Assembly: GCA_964550985.1 (NCBI GenBank)
Contig: CAZKBM010000005.1
Coordinates: 18,567 to 82,566, forward strand
DNA: 64,000 nt
Source: JAAYCI01 sp964550985
GTDB taxonomy: Bacteria > Bacillota > Clostridia > Oscillospirales > Ruminococcaceae
Reading direction: 5' to 3'
Positions 6,669 through 16,300 of this stretch are shown here, one piece after another. A program made the translations under genes and the position numbers. The notes beneath the pieces were generated by a model. It worked only from the letters and a program-made list of their open reading frames with translations, had not been told where the DNA came from and did no database searches. Each line of letters begins with the position of its first letter. Position 1 is the stretch's first letter.

Positions 6669-8128
6669 GCCGTTGCCCACTGCCTTTTGATAAGCCCCGC
6701 GAGGAGTGCGGGGTGTTTGGCGTACTTACCCGGGGTGAGGCCGAAGATGTGGCCCGGCTGTGCTACTACGGCCTGTACGCCCTGCAACACCGCGGGCAAG
6801 AGAGTTGCGGCATTGCGGTAAACGATTGCGGCGTTGTTACAAACCACCGCGATTTAGGCCTTGTAAACGAGGTTTTTACCCCCCAGCACCTGCAGGCTTT
6901 GGGCCAGGGGCAGATGGCCATGGGGCACGTGCGCTACGCCACCACCGGGGCGCGCAGCCGGGCCAACGCGCAGCCGCTGGTCTCCAGCCACATCAAGGGC
7001 ACCATGACGCTGGCCCACAACGGCAACCTCACAAACGCCGCCGAACTGCGGGAAGAAAAAGAACTACAGGGCGGCATCTTCCACACTACTAGCGACACAG
7101 AGGTAATCGCCTACACCATCACCGAGGCCCGCCTCTCGGCCCCCAGTATTGAGCGCGCCGTAGAGGCCGCCATGAAAAAACTGCGGGGGGCTTACTCCCT
7201 GCTGGTGATGAGCCCCCGCAAGCTGATAGCCGCGCGCGACCCCCAGGGCTTTAGGCCCCTGTGTATGGGCAAACTGGGCGAAAGCGTGCTGTTTGCCAGT
7301 GAATCCTGCGCGCTGCAGGCCGTTGGGGCCACCTTTGTGCGCGACATTGCCCCCGGCGAAATAGTCTGCGTTACCCAAAACGGCATTGAGAGCATCCAAA
7401 GCCACTGTGGCGGCCCCTCCTCGCTGTGTGTGTTCGAATATATCTACTTTGCCCGGCCCGATTCTGTCATTGAGGGCGCCTCGGTGCACACGGCCCGGGT
7501 GCGCGCGGGCGAGGAGCTGGCAAAGCAGCACCCGGTACAGGCCGATGTGGTCATCGGCGTGCCCGATTCGGGCATAGACGCGGCCCTGGGCTACGCAAGG
7601 CAAAGCGGCACGCCCTACGGCATGGGCTTTCTCAAAAACAAGTACATCGGCCGCACCTTTATTGCCCCCAGCCAGGCCCAGCGCGAAAATGACGTGCGCA
7701 TCAAGCTAAACCCCATCGCCTCCACCGTGGCGGGCAAACGCGTTGTTATGGTAGATGACTCCATCGTGCGGGGCACCACCAGCTTAAAAATCATCCGCCT
7801 GCTGCGTGAAGCCGGGGCCAAAGAGGTGCACGTCCGCCTCTCCTGCCCGCCTTTCCTCTACCCCTGCCATTTTGGCACCGACATCGATTCCAGCGAAAAT
7901 TTAATTGCTTTTAACCACAGCATCGATGAAATTAGACGCATTATTGGGGCCGACACCCTGGGTTATCTATCGATTGAGGCCCTTTCCCACTTAGCGCCCG
8001 AATGCCCCTTGGGCTTTTGCGACGGGTGCTTTACCGGCCACTACCCGGTGCCGCCACCCAGCCGCCAGCAAAAAAGCAAATTTGAGGAAAAGCTGGGCTG
8101 CAGCCCGCTGGCAAACCCCAGGGACTGA
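6665..8128 (+). CDS. purF: Amidophosphoribosyltransferase PurF
   Basis: Commits PRPP to purine synthesis by making phosphoribosylamine with glutamine as nitrogen donor. 487 residues. A short propeptide precedes the nucleophile Cys15 (EECGVFGV), as in Bacillus-type enzymes where it is removed by self-processing. The N-terminal Ntn glutaminase domain shows ALQHRGQES and GHVRYATTG; the C-terminal phosphoribosyltransferase domain shows the PRPP loop VVMVDDSIVRGTTS. Cysteines in LCVFEYIYFA, RLSCPPF and APECPLGFCDGCF match the ligands of the 4Fe-4S cluster that makes the Bacillus enzyme oxygen-labile. Such enzymes are feedback-inhibited by AMP and GMP. Confidence 0.97.
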   Translation: MSRCPLPFDKPREECGVFGVLTRGEAEDVARLCYYGLYALQHRGQESCGIAVNDCGVVTNHRDLGLVNEVFTPQHLQALGQGQMAMGHVRYATTGARSRANAQPLVSSHIKGTMTLAHNGNLTNAAELREEKELQGGIFHTTSDTEVIAYTITEARLSAPSIERAVEAAMKKLRGAYSLLVMSPRKLIAARDPQGFRPLCMGKLGESVLFASESCALQAVGATFVRDIAPGEIVCVTQNGIESIQSHCGGPSSLCVFEYIYFARPDSVIEGASVHTARVRAGEELAKQHPVQADVVIGVPDSGIDAALGYARQSGTPYGMGFLKNKYIGRTFIAPSQAQRENDVRIKLNPIASTVAGKRVVMVDDSIVRGTTSLKIIRLLREAGAKEVHVRLSCPPFLYPCHFGTDIDSSENLIAFNHSIDEIRRIIGADTLGYLSIEALSHLAPECPLGFCDGCFTGHYPVPPPSRQQKSKFEEKLGCSPLANPRD

Positions 8129-8188
8129 GCCTCGTTTTACCGCATTGGTATCTTATTGGACTGTACTAAAGCAAAGGAGTGTTGAGCC

Positions 8189-9229
8189 ATGCAGCACAGC
8201 GAAAGTGACCTTTACAAGGCCGCTGGTGTGGATGTAAACGCCGGTTACGAGGCTGTAAACCGCATGAAAGCCCATGTGGAACGCACCCGCATCCCCGGCG
8301 TAATGGGGGGGCTGGGGGGCTTTGGGGGGCTTTTTGCCCCCGATTTAATCGGCTACCAAAAACCCGTGCTGGTGTCGGGCGCCGATGGCGTAGGCACCAA
8401 ATTGAAATTGGCATTTTTGCTGGATAAGCACGATACCATTGGTATTGACTGTGTTGCTATGTGCGTAAATGACATTTTATGTGCGGGCGCCACGCCTTTG
8501 TTTTTTTTAGATTACATCGCCTGCGGCAAAAATCAGCCCTTTCGCATTGAAAAAATTGTGGCCGGTGTGGCCGAGGGCTGTGTGCAGGCGGGCTGCGCTT
8601 TAATCGGTGGGGAAACCGCCGAAATGCCGGGTTTTTATCCCGAAGAGGAATACGACCTGGCGGGCTTTTCGGTGGGGGTGTGTGATGAGGCCAAGATGAT
8701 TAAGCCCTCCCTGGTAAAAGAAGGAGACCAGATTCTGGCCCTTCCCTCCTCGGGGCCACACTCAAACGGGTTTTCTCTAATTCGTAAGGTTTTTGACATG
8801 GATGTGAAGTCAAATTCTATTTTTCATGTTTATCCTGAACTTATGTGTAGCTTGGGAGAGGCCCTGCTGGCCCCCACCCGCATCTACGTAAAACCCGTTT
8901 TACAACTGCTGTCTCAAACCGAGGTGCACGGCATCTGCCACATCACAGGGGGCGGTTTTTATGAAAATATCCCACGGATGCTGCCCCCCGGCCTCACGGC
9001 GAAATTGGATATCGGGGCCATTCCCCTGCCGCCTGTGTTTGAACTGATAGCTCGCGCGGGGCAAATTCCCTTCAAAGAGATGTACCACACCTTCAACATG
9101 GGCGTGGGCCTGTGTATCGCCCTGCCCGAGGCCGCCGCCCACAGCGCCTTGGCCCTGCTGCGCGAGGCAGGGGAGGAGCCCTTCCTCCTGGGCCGGGTAG
9201 TACGCGGGGAAGAGGGGGTGCTGTTATGA
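8189..9229 (+). CDS. purM: Phosphoribosylformylglycinamidine cyclo-ligase (AIR synthetase) PurM
   Basis: Closes FGAM to aminoimidazole ribonucleotide with ATP. 346 residues, start after AAAGGAG. Motifs: VSGADGVGTKLKLAF, HDTIGIDCVAMCVNDI, GAEPLFFLDY-like GATPLFFLDYIACG, and GGETAEMPGFY. Normal family length. Its stop overlaps the purN start (ATGA at 9226-9229), indicating translational coupling. Confidence 0.97.
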   Translation: MQHSESDLYKAAGVDVNAGYEAVNRMKAHVERTRIPGVMGGLGGFGGLFAPDLIGYQKPVLVSGADGVGTKLKLAFLLDKHDTIGIDCVAMCVNDILCAGATPLFFLDYIACGKNQPFRIEKIVAGVAEGCVQAGCALIGGETAEMPGFYPEEEYDLAGFSVGVCDEAKMIKPSLVKEGDQILALPSSGPHSNGFSLIRKVFDMDVKSNSIFHVYPELMCSLGEALLAPTRIYVKPVLQLLSQTEVHGICHITGGGFYENIPRMLPPGLTAKLDIGAIPLPPVFELIARAGQIPFKEMYHTFNMGVGLCIALPEAAAHSALALLREAGEEPFLLGRVVRGEEGVLL

Positions 9230-9834
9230 TTCCGGTAGCCGTTCTGGTCTCGGGCGGGGGCACCAATTTACAGGCCCTCATCGACGCCTCGGCGCGGGGA
9301 GAAATGCCACACGCCAAGCTTGCCCTCGTCTCCTCGTCCAAATCCGGCGTGCCTGCCCTGCAGCGCGCCGAGGCCGCGGGTATCCCCACCGATATCCTTT
9401 CGCTGCGCGATTTTCCCCGTTTTGAGGACTACGACAAGGCCCTTCTGGATGCACTGCACCTTTTTGACATAGAACTCGTGGTTTTGGCGGGTTTCCTCAC
9501 CATTTTGGGCCCTCAGGTGCTTAAAGCCTATGAGGGCCGTATTATCAATGTACATCCAAGCCTTATCCCCTCTTTTTGTGGCGACGGCTATTATGGCCTG
9601 CGCCCCCACCGTGAGGCGCTGGAACGGGGGGTAAGGCTTACGGGCGCCACCGTACACCTGGTGAACGAAAACACCGACGGCGGGCGCATCCTCTTGCAAA
9701 AGGCCGTGGAGGTTTTGGAGGGTGACACCCCCCAAACCTTACAGCGCCGGGTGATGGAAGAGGCCGAATGGGTGCTGTTGCCCAAGGCAGTGGAGCAGCT
9801 TTGTACCGAGTTAGCACCAAAGCTTCTTAAGTAG
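9226..9834 (+). CDS. purN: Phosphoribosylglycinamide formyltransferase PurN
   Basis: Formyl-transfers from 10-formyl-THF to GAR. The ATG at 9226 gives 202 residues beginning VAVLVSGGGTNLQAL, the family start; longer upstream readings overlap purM extensively and are rejected. Catalytic residues are visible in IINVHPSLIPSF (Asn, His) and GATVHLVNENTDGG (His and Asp). The middle motif reads GDGYYGLRPHREAL, a Clostridia-like variant. Coupled to purM by a 4-base overlap; 13 bases before purO. Confidence 0.96.
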   Translation: MIPVAVLVSGGGTNLQALIDASARGEMPHAKLALVSSSKSGVPALQRAEAAGIPTDILSLRDFPRFEDYDKALLDALHLFDIELVVLAGFLTILGPQVLKAYEGRIINVHPSLIPSFCGDGYYGLRPHREALERGVRLTGATVHLVNENTDGGRILLQKAVEVLEGDTPQTLQRRVMEEAEWVLLPKAVEQLCTELAPKLLK

Positions 9835-9847
9835 AGGGGGTTTTTCC

Positions 9848-10582
9848 ATGTCAACACAAAATTTATTCACCCTGCTTGCCCAAAACCCTTACCCCGGCAG
9901 GGGCATTGTGCTGGGCCGCAGCGGCGAGGGCCAGCAGGCTTTGCTTGCCTATTTCATCATGGGCCGTAGCGAAAATTCACGCAACCGTGTTTTTACCGAA
10001 AAGGATGGCGGCATCATTACCGAGGCGGCCGACCCCGCCAAATTGCAGGACCCCAGCCTGATTTTATACGCCCCGGTGCGCAAACACGGCCCGCACACCA
10101 TTGTTACAAACGGCGACCAAACCGACACCATCTTCTCCTGCTTAGAGCGCGGCATAGGCTTTACCGAGGCGCTGCGCACCCGCAGCTTTGAGCCGGACGC
10201 CCCCAACTACACCCCCCGTATTTCGGGCCTTATCGCGGCCGATTTTAACGGCTTTGCCTATACCCTTTCCATTTTAAAATCGGCAGATGGCAACCCCGCC
10301 TCGGTTCAGCGCTCTTTTTTTGAATACCCGCAGCCCCTGCCCGGGCAGGGCCACCTCATTCACACCTATATGGGCGATGGCCAGCCCCTGCCCAGTTTTT
10401 GTAGCGTACCCCTAGCGGTTTCACTTGCCTACCCCCTGCACGGACAAAAAGAACTGGACAGCTTTACCCATAGCCTCTGGCAGAGCCTGAACGCCGAAAA
10501 CCGGGTTGCCCTTTTTGTGCGTACCATCCATCTGGACGGTAGTGAATGCACCTGTATAGTTAACCGTTACAACAAAATTTAG
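9848..10582 (+). CDS. purO: IMP cyclohydrolase, PurO family (archaeal-type)
   Basis: Catalyses the last step, closing FAICAR to IMP. 244 residues. It is not the PurH N-terminal domain: the opening NPYPGRGIVLGRS, the GRSENSRNR motif, DPSLILYAP, VTNGDQTDTIF and NYTPRISGL match the PurO/COG3363 family described from methanogens and found in some Clostridia. It stands directly before a stand-alone AICAR transformylase, so the two together replace bifunctional PurH. The ribosome site is GAGGGGG. Confidence 0.88.
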   Translation: MSTQNLFTLLAQNPYPGRGIVLGRSGEGQQALLAYFIMGRSENSRNRVFTEKDGGIITEAADPAKLQDPSLILYAPVRKHGPHTIVTNGDQTDTIFSCLERGIGFTEALRTRSFEPDAPNYTPRISGLIAADFNGFAYTLSILKSADGNPASVQRSFFEYPQPLPGQGHLIHTYMGDGQPLPSFCSVPLAVSLAYPLHGQKELDSFTHSLWQSLNAENRVALFVRTIHLDGSECTCIVNRYNKI

Positions 10583-10630
10583 TTGATATGATTTATATAT
10601 CATTGTTTTTATTTGGAGGTATGGCGCGAG

Positions 10631-11809
10631 ATGAACGAACTGGAACTGAAATATGGCTGTAACCCCAACCAGAAACCCGCCCGCATTTTTGCAAAGGAAG
10701 CTCTGCCGGTGGAGGTGCTGTGTGGGAAACCCGGCTATATCAATTTTTTGGACGCGCTGAACGCCTGGCAACTTGTGGCGGAGTTAAAGCAGGCCACGGG
10801 CCTGCCCGCGGCAGCCTCCTTTAAGCATGTGTCGCCCGCGGGGGCGGCGCTGGGCCTGCCGCTTAGCCCAGCTTTACTGGCCGCCTGCAACCTAAACCCC
10901 TCTATGGCGCTCAGCCCCATCGCCTCGGCCTATGCCAGGGCCCGCGGGGCCGACAGGATGTCCAGCTTTGGAGACTGGGCCGCCCTCTCAGACGAGTGCG
11001 ACGGAGACACCGCCCGCCTGCTGGCAAAAGAGGTCAGTGACGGCATTATTGCACCGGCTTATACCGCAGAAGCATTGCAAATTCTGTCTCAAAAACGAAA
11101 TGGCAACTACAATGTGGTACGCGTTGACCCCCAGTACCGCCCCGGCCCGCTGGAGCACAAAGATGTGTTTGGCGTCACCTTTGAGCAGGGCCGCAACACG
11201 GTATGTATAGGCGCCACCCTGCTGGAAAACCGCCCCACCACCCAAAAAGCCTTGAGCGAAACCCAGATACGGGATCTGCTGGTGGCCCTCATCACCCTCA
11301 AATACACCCAATCCAACTCGGTTTGTTATGTAAAAGAGGGGCAGGCCATTGGGGTGGGCGCGGGCCAGCAAAGCCGCATTCACTGCACCCGTTTGGCGGG
11401 CAATAAAGCCGACCTTTGGCATCTTCGCCAGCACGAAACGGTACTTTCTTTGCCATTTCTGCCGGGTGTTAAACGGGCCGAGCGGGACAACGCCATCGAC
11501 CAGTTTTTGGGTGAAGAGGCCGACTGCCAGGCGCTTTTGGCCGATGGCAACTGGCAAAGTCTTTTTTCGCAAAAACCGCAGCCCTTAAGCCCCCGCATAC
11601 GCAGCGAATATCTGGCCTCCCTTTCGGGCGTGGCGCTGGGCAGCGACGCCTTCTTCCCCTTTGGGGATAACATTGAGCGGGCCCGCCGCAGCGGGGTGGA
11701 CTGCATTGCCCAGCCCGGCGGTTCGGTGCGGGACGACCAGGTGATAGACTGCTGCAACCGCTACGGCATGGTTATGGCCTTTACGGGTCTGCGCCTGTTT
11801 TTCCACTAA
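10631..11809 (+). CDS. purH: Stand-alone AICAR transformylase (PurH C-terminal domain only)
   Basis: Transfers a formyl group from 10-formyl-THF to AICAR. 392 residues from the ATG at 10631, placed 10 bases after GGAGGT; a TTG at 10613 is less likely. Motifs of the transformylase half of PurH are clear: SFKHVSPAGAALG, LKYTQSNSVCYVK, QAIGVGAGQQSRIHC, DAFFPFGDNI and QPGGSVRDD. The N-terminal MGS-like IMP cyclohydrolase domain of ordinary PurH is absent and its job is taken by the preceding purO gene. Confidence 0.93.
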   Translation: MNELELKYGCNPNQKPARIFAKEALPVEVLCGKPGYINFLDALNAWQLVAELKQATGLPAAASFKHVSPAGAALGLPLSPALLAACNLNPSMALSPIASAYARARGADRMSSFGDWAALSDECDGDTARLLAKEVSDGIIAPAYTAEALQILSQKRNGNYNVVRVDPQYRPGPLEHKDVFGVTFEQGRNTVCIGATLLENRPTTQKALSETQIRDLLVALITLKYTQSNSVCYVKEGQAIGVGAGQQSRIHCTRLAGNKADLWHLRQHETVLSLPFLPGVKRAERDNAIDQFLGEEADCQALLADGNWQSLFSQKPQPLSPRIRSEYLASLSGVALGSDAFFPFGDNIERARRSGVDCIAQPGGSVRDDQVIDCCNRYGMVMAFTGLRLFFH

Positions 11810-11946
11810 TCGCCGGGCTGGAGCCTGTTTTCTCTCCCCCTTAACCGATGAACACCTCCCCTTTGCCCCTTGTGCTTTCGTCTTCCCTTTCTTTCATGTT
11901 TAACGCAACTATCACCATACCTGTTGATTATTTTAGGAGAATTTGA

Positions 11947-13236
11947 ATGAAAGTTGCAGTGATTGGTTCGGGTGGCCGGGAACATGCGCTGGTGAAAAAA
12001 CTGCGCGAGAGTTCCGGCTGCCACGAGATTACCGCCATCCCCGGCAACGGGGGTATTGCCGCCTGCGCCACCTGTATTGCTTTAAACCCCACCGATATTA
12101 CCGCTGTTGCACAATACTGTGCGGGAAACAGGGTGGATTATGTTGTGGTTGCGCCCGATAACCCCTTAGCGCTGGGCCTGGTAGATGCCCTCGAGGCCAA
12201 GGGTATCCCCGCGTTTGGCCCCAGCGCCGCGGCGGCCCAAATTGAATCCAGCAAGGTATTTGCCAAAAATTTGATGCGGGAATACGGCATACCAACCGCC
12301 CAATATGAGGTTTTTACCGATATGGACGCGGCCATTGCCTACCTGCGCACCAGCTGTGAATACCCACTTGTGGTTAAGGCCGACGGTTTGGCCCTGGGCA
12401 AAGGGGTGGTGGTTTGCCTCAGCGAACAAGAGGCCGTTGCCGCCGTTGTGGGGCTGATGAAAGACCGCATTTTTGGAGAGAGCGGCGCGCGGATTATTTT
12501 GGAGGAATTTCTCACCGGGCCTGAGATCAGCGTTTTGGCCTTCTGCGATGGCAAAACCCTGGTTCCCTTTGGTTCGGGCATGGACCATAAGCGGGCTATG
12601 GATGGCGACACCGGCCCCAACACCGGCGGCATGGGGGTAATTGCGCCAAACCCCATTTTCACAAAAGAACTTCAAGATATCTGTATGGATACGATATTTC
12701 TGCCCACTGTACGGGCGATGCAGGAGAAGGGCATCCCCTTTAAGGGCTGCCTGTACTTTGGCCTGATTGCCACCGCCACCGGCCCAAAAGTGATAGAGTA
12801 CAACTGCCGCTTTGGCGACCCCGAAACCCAGGCCTTTTTGCCACTGTTAGAGGGGGATCTATTGGCCATCATGCAGGCCTGCACCGCGGGTACTTTACGC
12901 CCCGAGATGGTGAAGGTACGCAGCGGGGCCTCGGCCTGCCTGGTGCTTGCAAGTGGTGGCTACCCCGGCCATTTTGAAAAAGGCCTGCCCGTTACCGGCC
13001 TGGAAAAGGCCTATGCACAGCCCGATACCTATGTGTACCACGCCGGTACAAAACTGGAAAACAACCGCCTGGTCACCTCGGGCGGCCGGGTACTGGGTGT
13101 TACGGCGGTGGCCCAAAACCTGCAAGAAGCGCTGGAAAAAGCCTATAAAACCGCCTCCTTTATCCAGTACAAAAATGTATACTACCGCCAGGACATTGGA
13201 AAAAAAGCGCTGGATATGCAAAATTATTATATTTAA
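11947..13236 (+). CDS. purD: Phosphoribosylamine-glycine ligase PurD
   Basis: ATP-grasp ligase making GAR from phosphoribosylamine and glycine. 429 residues, start after AGGAGA. Motifs: VIGSGGREHAL at the N-terminus, VVVAPDNPLALG, KADGLALGKGVVV, the P-loop-like EEFLTGPEISVLAF, DGDTGPNTGGMG and EYNCRFGDPETQA. The usual PEPL/PE motif is PDNPL. The 137 bases before the gene carry no clear hairpin or promoter, so it is likely part of the pur transcript. Confidence 0.97.
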   Translation: MKVAVIGSGGREHALVKKLRESSGCHEITAIPGNGGIAACATCIALNPTDITAVAQYCAGNRVDYVVVAPDNPLALGLVDALEAKGIPAFGPSAAAAQIESSKVFAKNLMREYGIPTAQYEVFTDMDAAIAYLRTSCEYPLVVKADGLALGKGVVVCLSEQEAVAAVVGLMKDRIFGESGARIILEEFLTGPEISVLAFCDGKTLVPFGSGMDHKRAMDGDTGPNTGGMGVIAPNPIFTKELQDICMDTIFLPTVRAMQEKGIPFKGCLYFGLIATATGPKVIEYNCRFGDPETQAFLPLLEGDLLAIMQACTAGTLRPEMVKVRSGASACLVLASGGYPGHFEKGLPVTGLEKAYAQPDTYVYHAGTKLENNRLVTSGGRVLGVTAVAQNLQEALEKAYKTASFIQYKNVYYRQDIGKKALDMQNYYI

Positions 13237-13376
13237 CTTTTTAATTTTTGCCTTTAAATGCTTATAATCCATCTGCCCACATCACAAGGCATTTGGCTGC
13301 CCTGATAAGAACTGTAATCTTGAGTGACTACCCTTCAAGCGTTGATTAAATGCATTTTATTTTTATGGAGGCAAGC

Positions 13377-16300
13377 ATGGTCTACCGCGTCTATGCCGAA
13401 AAAAAACCCGCCTTTGCCGTGGAGGCTGCGGCACTAAAAGAGGAACTTTGTGGCCTGCTGGGCATAAGCGGCCTACAGGGTTTGCGCATTTTACACCGCT
13501 ACGACGCCGAGGGCCTGAGCGAAGAACTGTTTACCCAGTGCCGCCAAACCGTTTTTAGCGAGCCTTCTGTGGATGAACTGCATGATACACTGCCCGAGGC
13601 CAAATACCGCTTTGCTGTAAGTTATCTGCCCGGCCAGTTCGACCAGCGCGCCGCCTCGGCGGCCGAGTGCATTCAGCTCATCAGCCAGGGCGAGCGGCCC
13701 CTGGTTCGCAGCGCCAGGGTGTATTTGTTGGATGGAGATATTTCTGACAAAGAAATTGATTATATTAAAAGTTATTTAATCAATCCGGTTGAATCTCAAG
13801 AAGAATCCCTGGAAGTAAGAACCACTTTACACACAGCCTACCCCATCCCCGAGGATACCCCCACACTGGCAGGCTTTATTGCCTTGGCGGAAAATGCCCG
13901 CGGCGCTTTTTGCGCCGAGTGGGGCCTTGCCATGGATGAGGACGACCTGGCCTTTTGCCAGGATTATTTCCGCCAAGAAGGGCGCGACCCCACCCTGACC
14001 GAACTTAGAATGGTTGACACCTACTGGAGCGATCACTGCCGCCATACCACCTTTTCTACCCAAATAGAAAAAACTGATATTGAGGATAAAAACGTTCAAA
14101 ATTCTTATATAATTTATAAGAATTTGCGAAAACAGCTTTATAAGGGCAAGCATAAGCCCGAAACCCTGATGGATTTGGCCGTGATTGGCGCAAAGGCCCT
14201 AAAGGCACAAGGCCGGCTGCACGGGGTGGACGAGAGCGAAGAAATCAACGCCTGCAGCGTGCACATCAGCGCCGATGTGGACGGCAAAGAGGAACCCTGG
14301 CTGCTTTTATTCAAAAACGAAACCCACAACCACCCTACCGAAATTGAGCCCTTTGGCGGGGCCGCAACCTGCATTGGCGGCGCCATACGCGACCCCTTGG
14401 CCAACCGCGGCTATGTGTTTGGGGCCATGCGGCTAAGCGGCGCGGGCAACCCGCTTGCCCCCCCGGCCAATACCCTGCCCGGCAAGCTGCCCCAGCGCAA
14501 ACTGGTACAAACGGCGGCCGCGGGCTATTCCAGCTATGGCAATCAAATTGGCCTTGCCACCGGCCTGGTGCGGGAGTTTTACCACCCCGGCTACCTTGCC
14601 AAACGCATGGAACTGGGTGCGGTGTTGGGCGCCGTACCCCTCAGTGCGGTGCGGCGCGAAACACCCCAGCCGGGCGATGTGGTGTTGCTTTTGGGCGGCG
14701 CAACGGGGCGCGACGGCTGCGGCGGGGCCACGGGTTCCTCCAAAGCGCATAAGCGTGAAAGCCTTGCCAATTGCGGCGCCGAGGTGCAAAAGGGCAACGC
14801 CCCGGTGGAACGCAAGTTACAGCGCCTGTTTAGAAACCCCGCCGCCACCCTGTTCATACGCCGCTGCAACGATTTTGGCGCGGGCGGGGTGAGCGTGGCC
14901 ATCGGAGAACTGGCCGACGGTTTGGACATTGACCTCGACGCCGTACCCAAAAAATATGAGGGCCTTACAGGCACCGAGCTTGCCATCAGCGAAAGCCAGG
15001 AGCGCATGGCCGTGGTGGTGGAGGCCAAGGACGCCGCCCGCTTCATCGCCCTGGCCGAAGCGGAAAACCTGGACGCCACCCCGGTGGCCACCGTCACCGC
15101 CGACGCCCGGCTGGTCATGCGCTGGCGGGGGCAGGTCATCGCAAACCTCTCGCGCAGTTTTTTAAATTCCAGCGGGGCCCCAAAACACACGGCGGTGCGC
15201 GTGCCTGCCCTGCCCCTGCCCAGCGTCACACCGCCTGAGGGCGATTGCCTGGCCCAAAAACTGCAAAATTTTGCCGGCAGCTTACAGCGCTGCGGCCAGA
15301 AAGGCCTTGCCGAGCGCTTCGACTCCACCATTGGGGCCGCCAGCGTGCTGATGCCTTTTGGGGGGCGCTACCAGCTGAGCCCGGCTCAGAGCATGGTGAT
15401 GAAACTGCCCGTCCCCGGCGAAACCCAAAGCTGCGCGGGCATGAGTTTTGGCTTCGACCCTTACCTCTGCGAGCAAAACCCCCACACCGGGGCCTATCTG
15501 GCCGTGCTGGAAAGCCTTGCCAAACTGGTGGCCTGCGGGCTCTCCCACAAAAACGCCTACCTCAGTTTTCAGGAATATTTTGAGCGGCTAGGTGGCGAGC
15601 CCGCCCGCTGGGGCAAGCCCTTCGCGGCGCTTTTGGGGGCACTTAGCGCCCAGCTGGATTTTGGCGTTGCCGCCATCGGCGGCAAAGATTCAATGTCCGG
15701 CAGTTTTGAAGATTTAGATGTTCCCCCCGCCCTCATATCGCTGGCTGTGGCCGCGGGTAAAACCGAAGATATCATAAGCCCCGAGTTCAAATGCCCCGGC
15801 AGTAAGGTGGTTTTGCTGCGCCCCCAAATGGCAGACGGCATATGCCCCAACGCCCAAAGCCTGCTGGAAATTTTCAGCACCCTGGAAAAATGGATAGCCG
15901 AAAAGAAAGTTCTTGCGGCCTGGGCCTGTGGTTCGGGCGGGGTGGCCGAGGCCCTAATCAACATGGCTTTTGGTAACCGCCTGGGCCTTAACTGCGCCTC
16001 CACTTTTGCGGAGGACACCCTGTTTACCCCCGCCTATGGCAGTTTTGTGCTGGAACTGGCCGAGGACGAGGGCACCGGCCTTCCCCTGGGCGAAACCACC
16101 ACCCAGTACCACCTGGCCCTGCCCAGTGGCCCGGTTCCCCTTGCCCCCATACAGGAGGCCTTTGAGGCCAAGCTGGAGCCCGTGTTCCCCTACCGCCAGC
16201 CCATGGGCGAGGGTGAAGCCACAGCCATACACTATGAAGATAGGGCCGCAAGCCCAAAACCCAATGGAGGCCCCAAAATTGGCAAGGCCCACCCCCGCGC

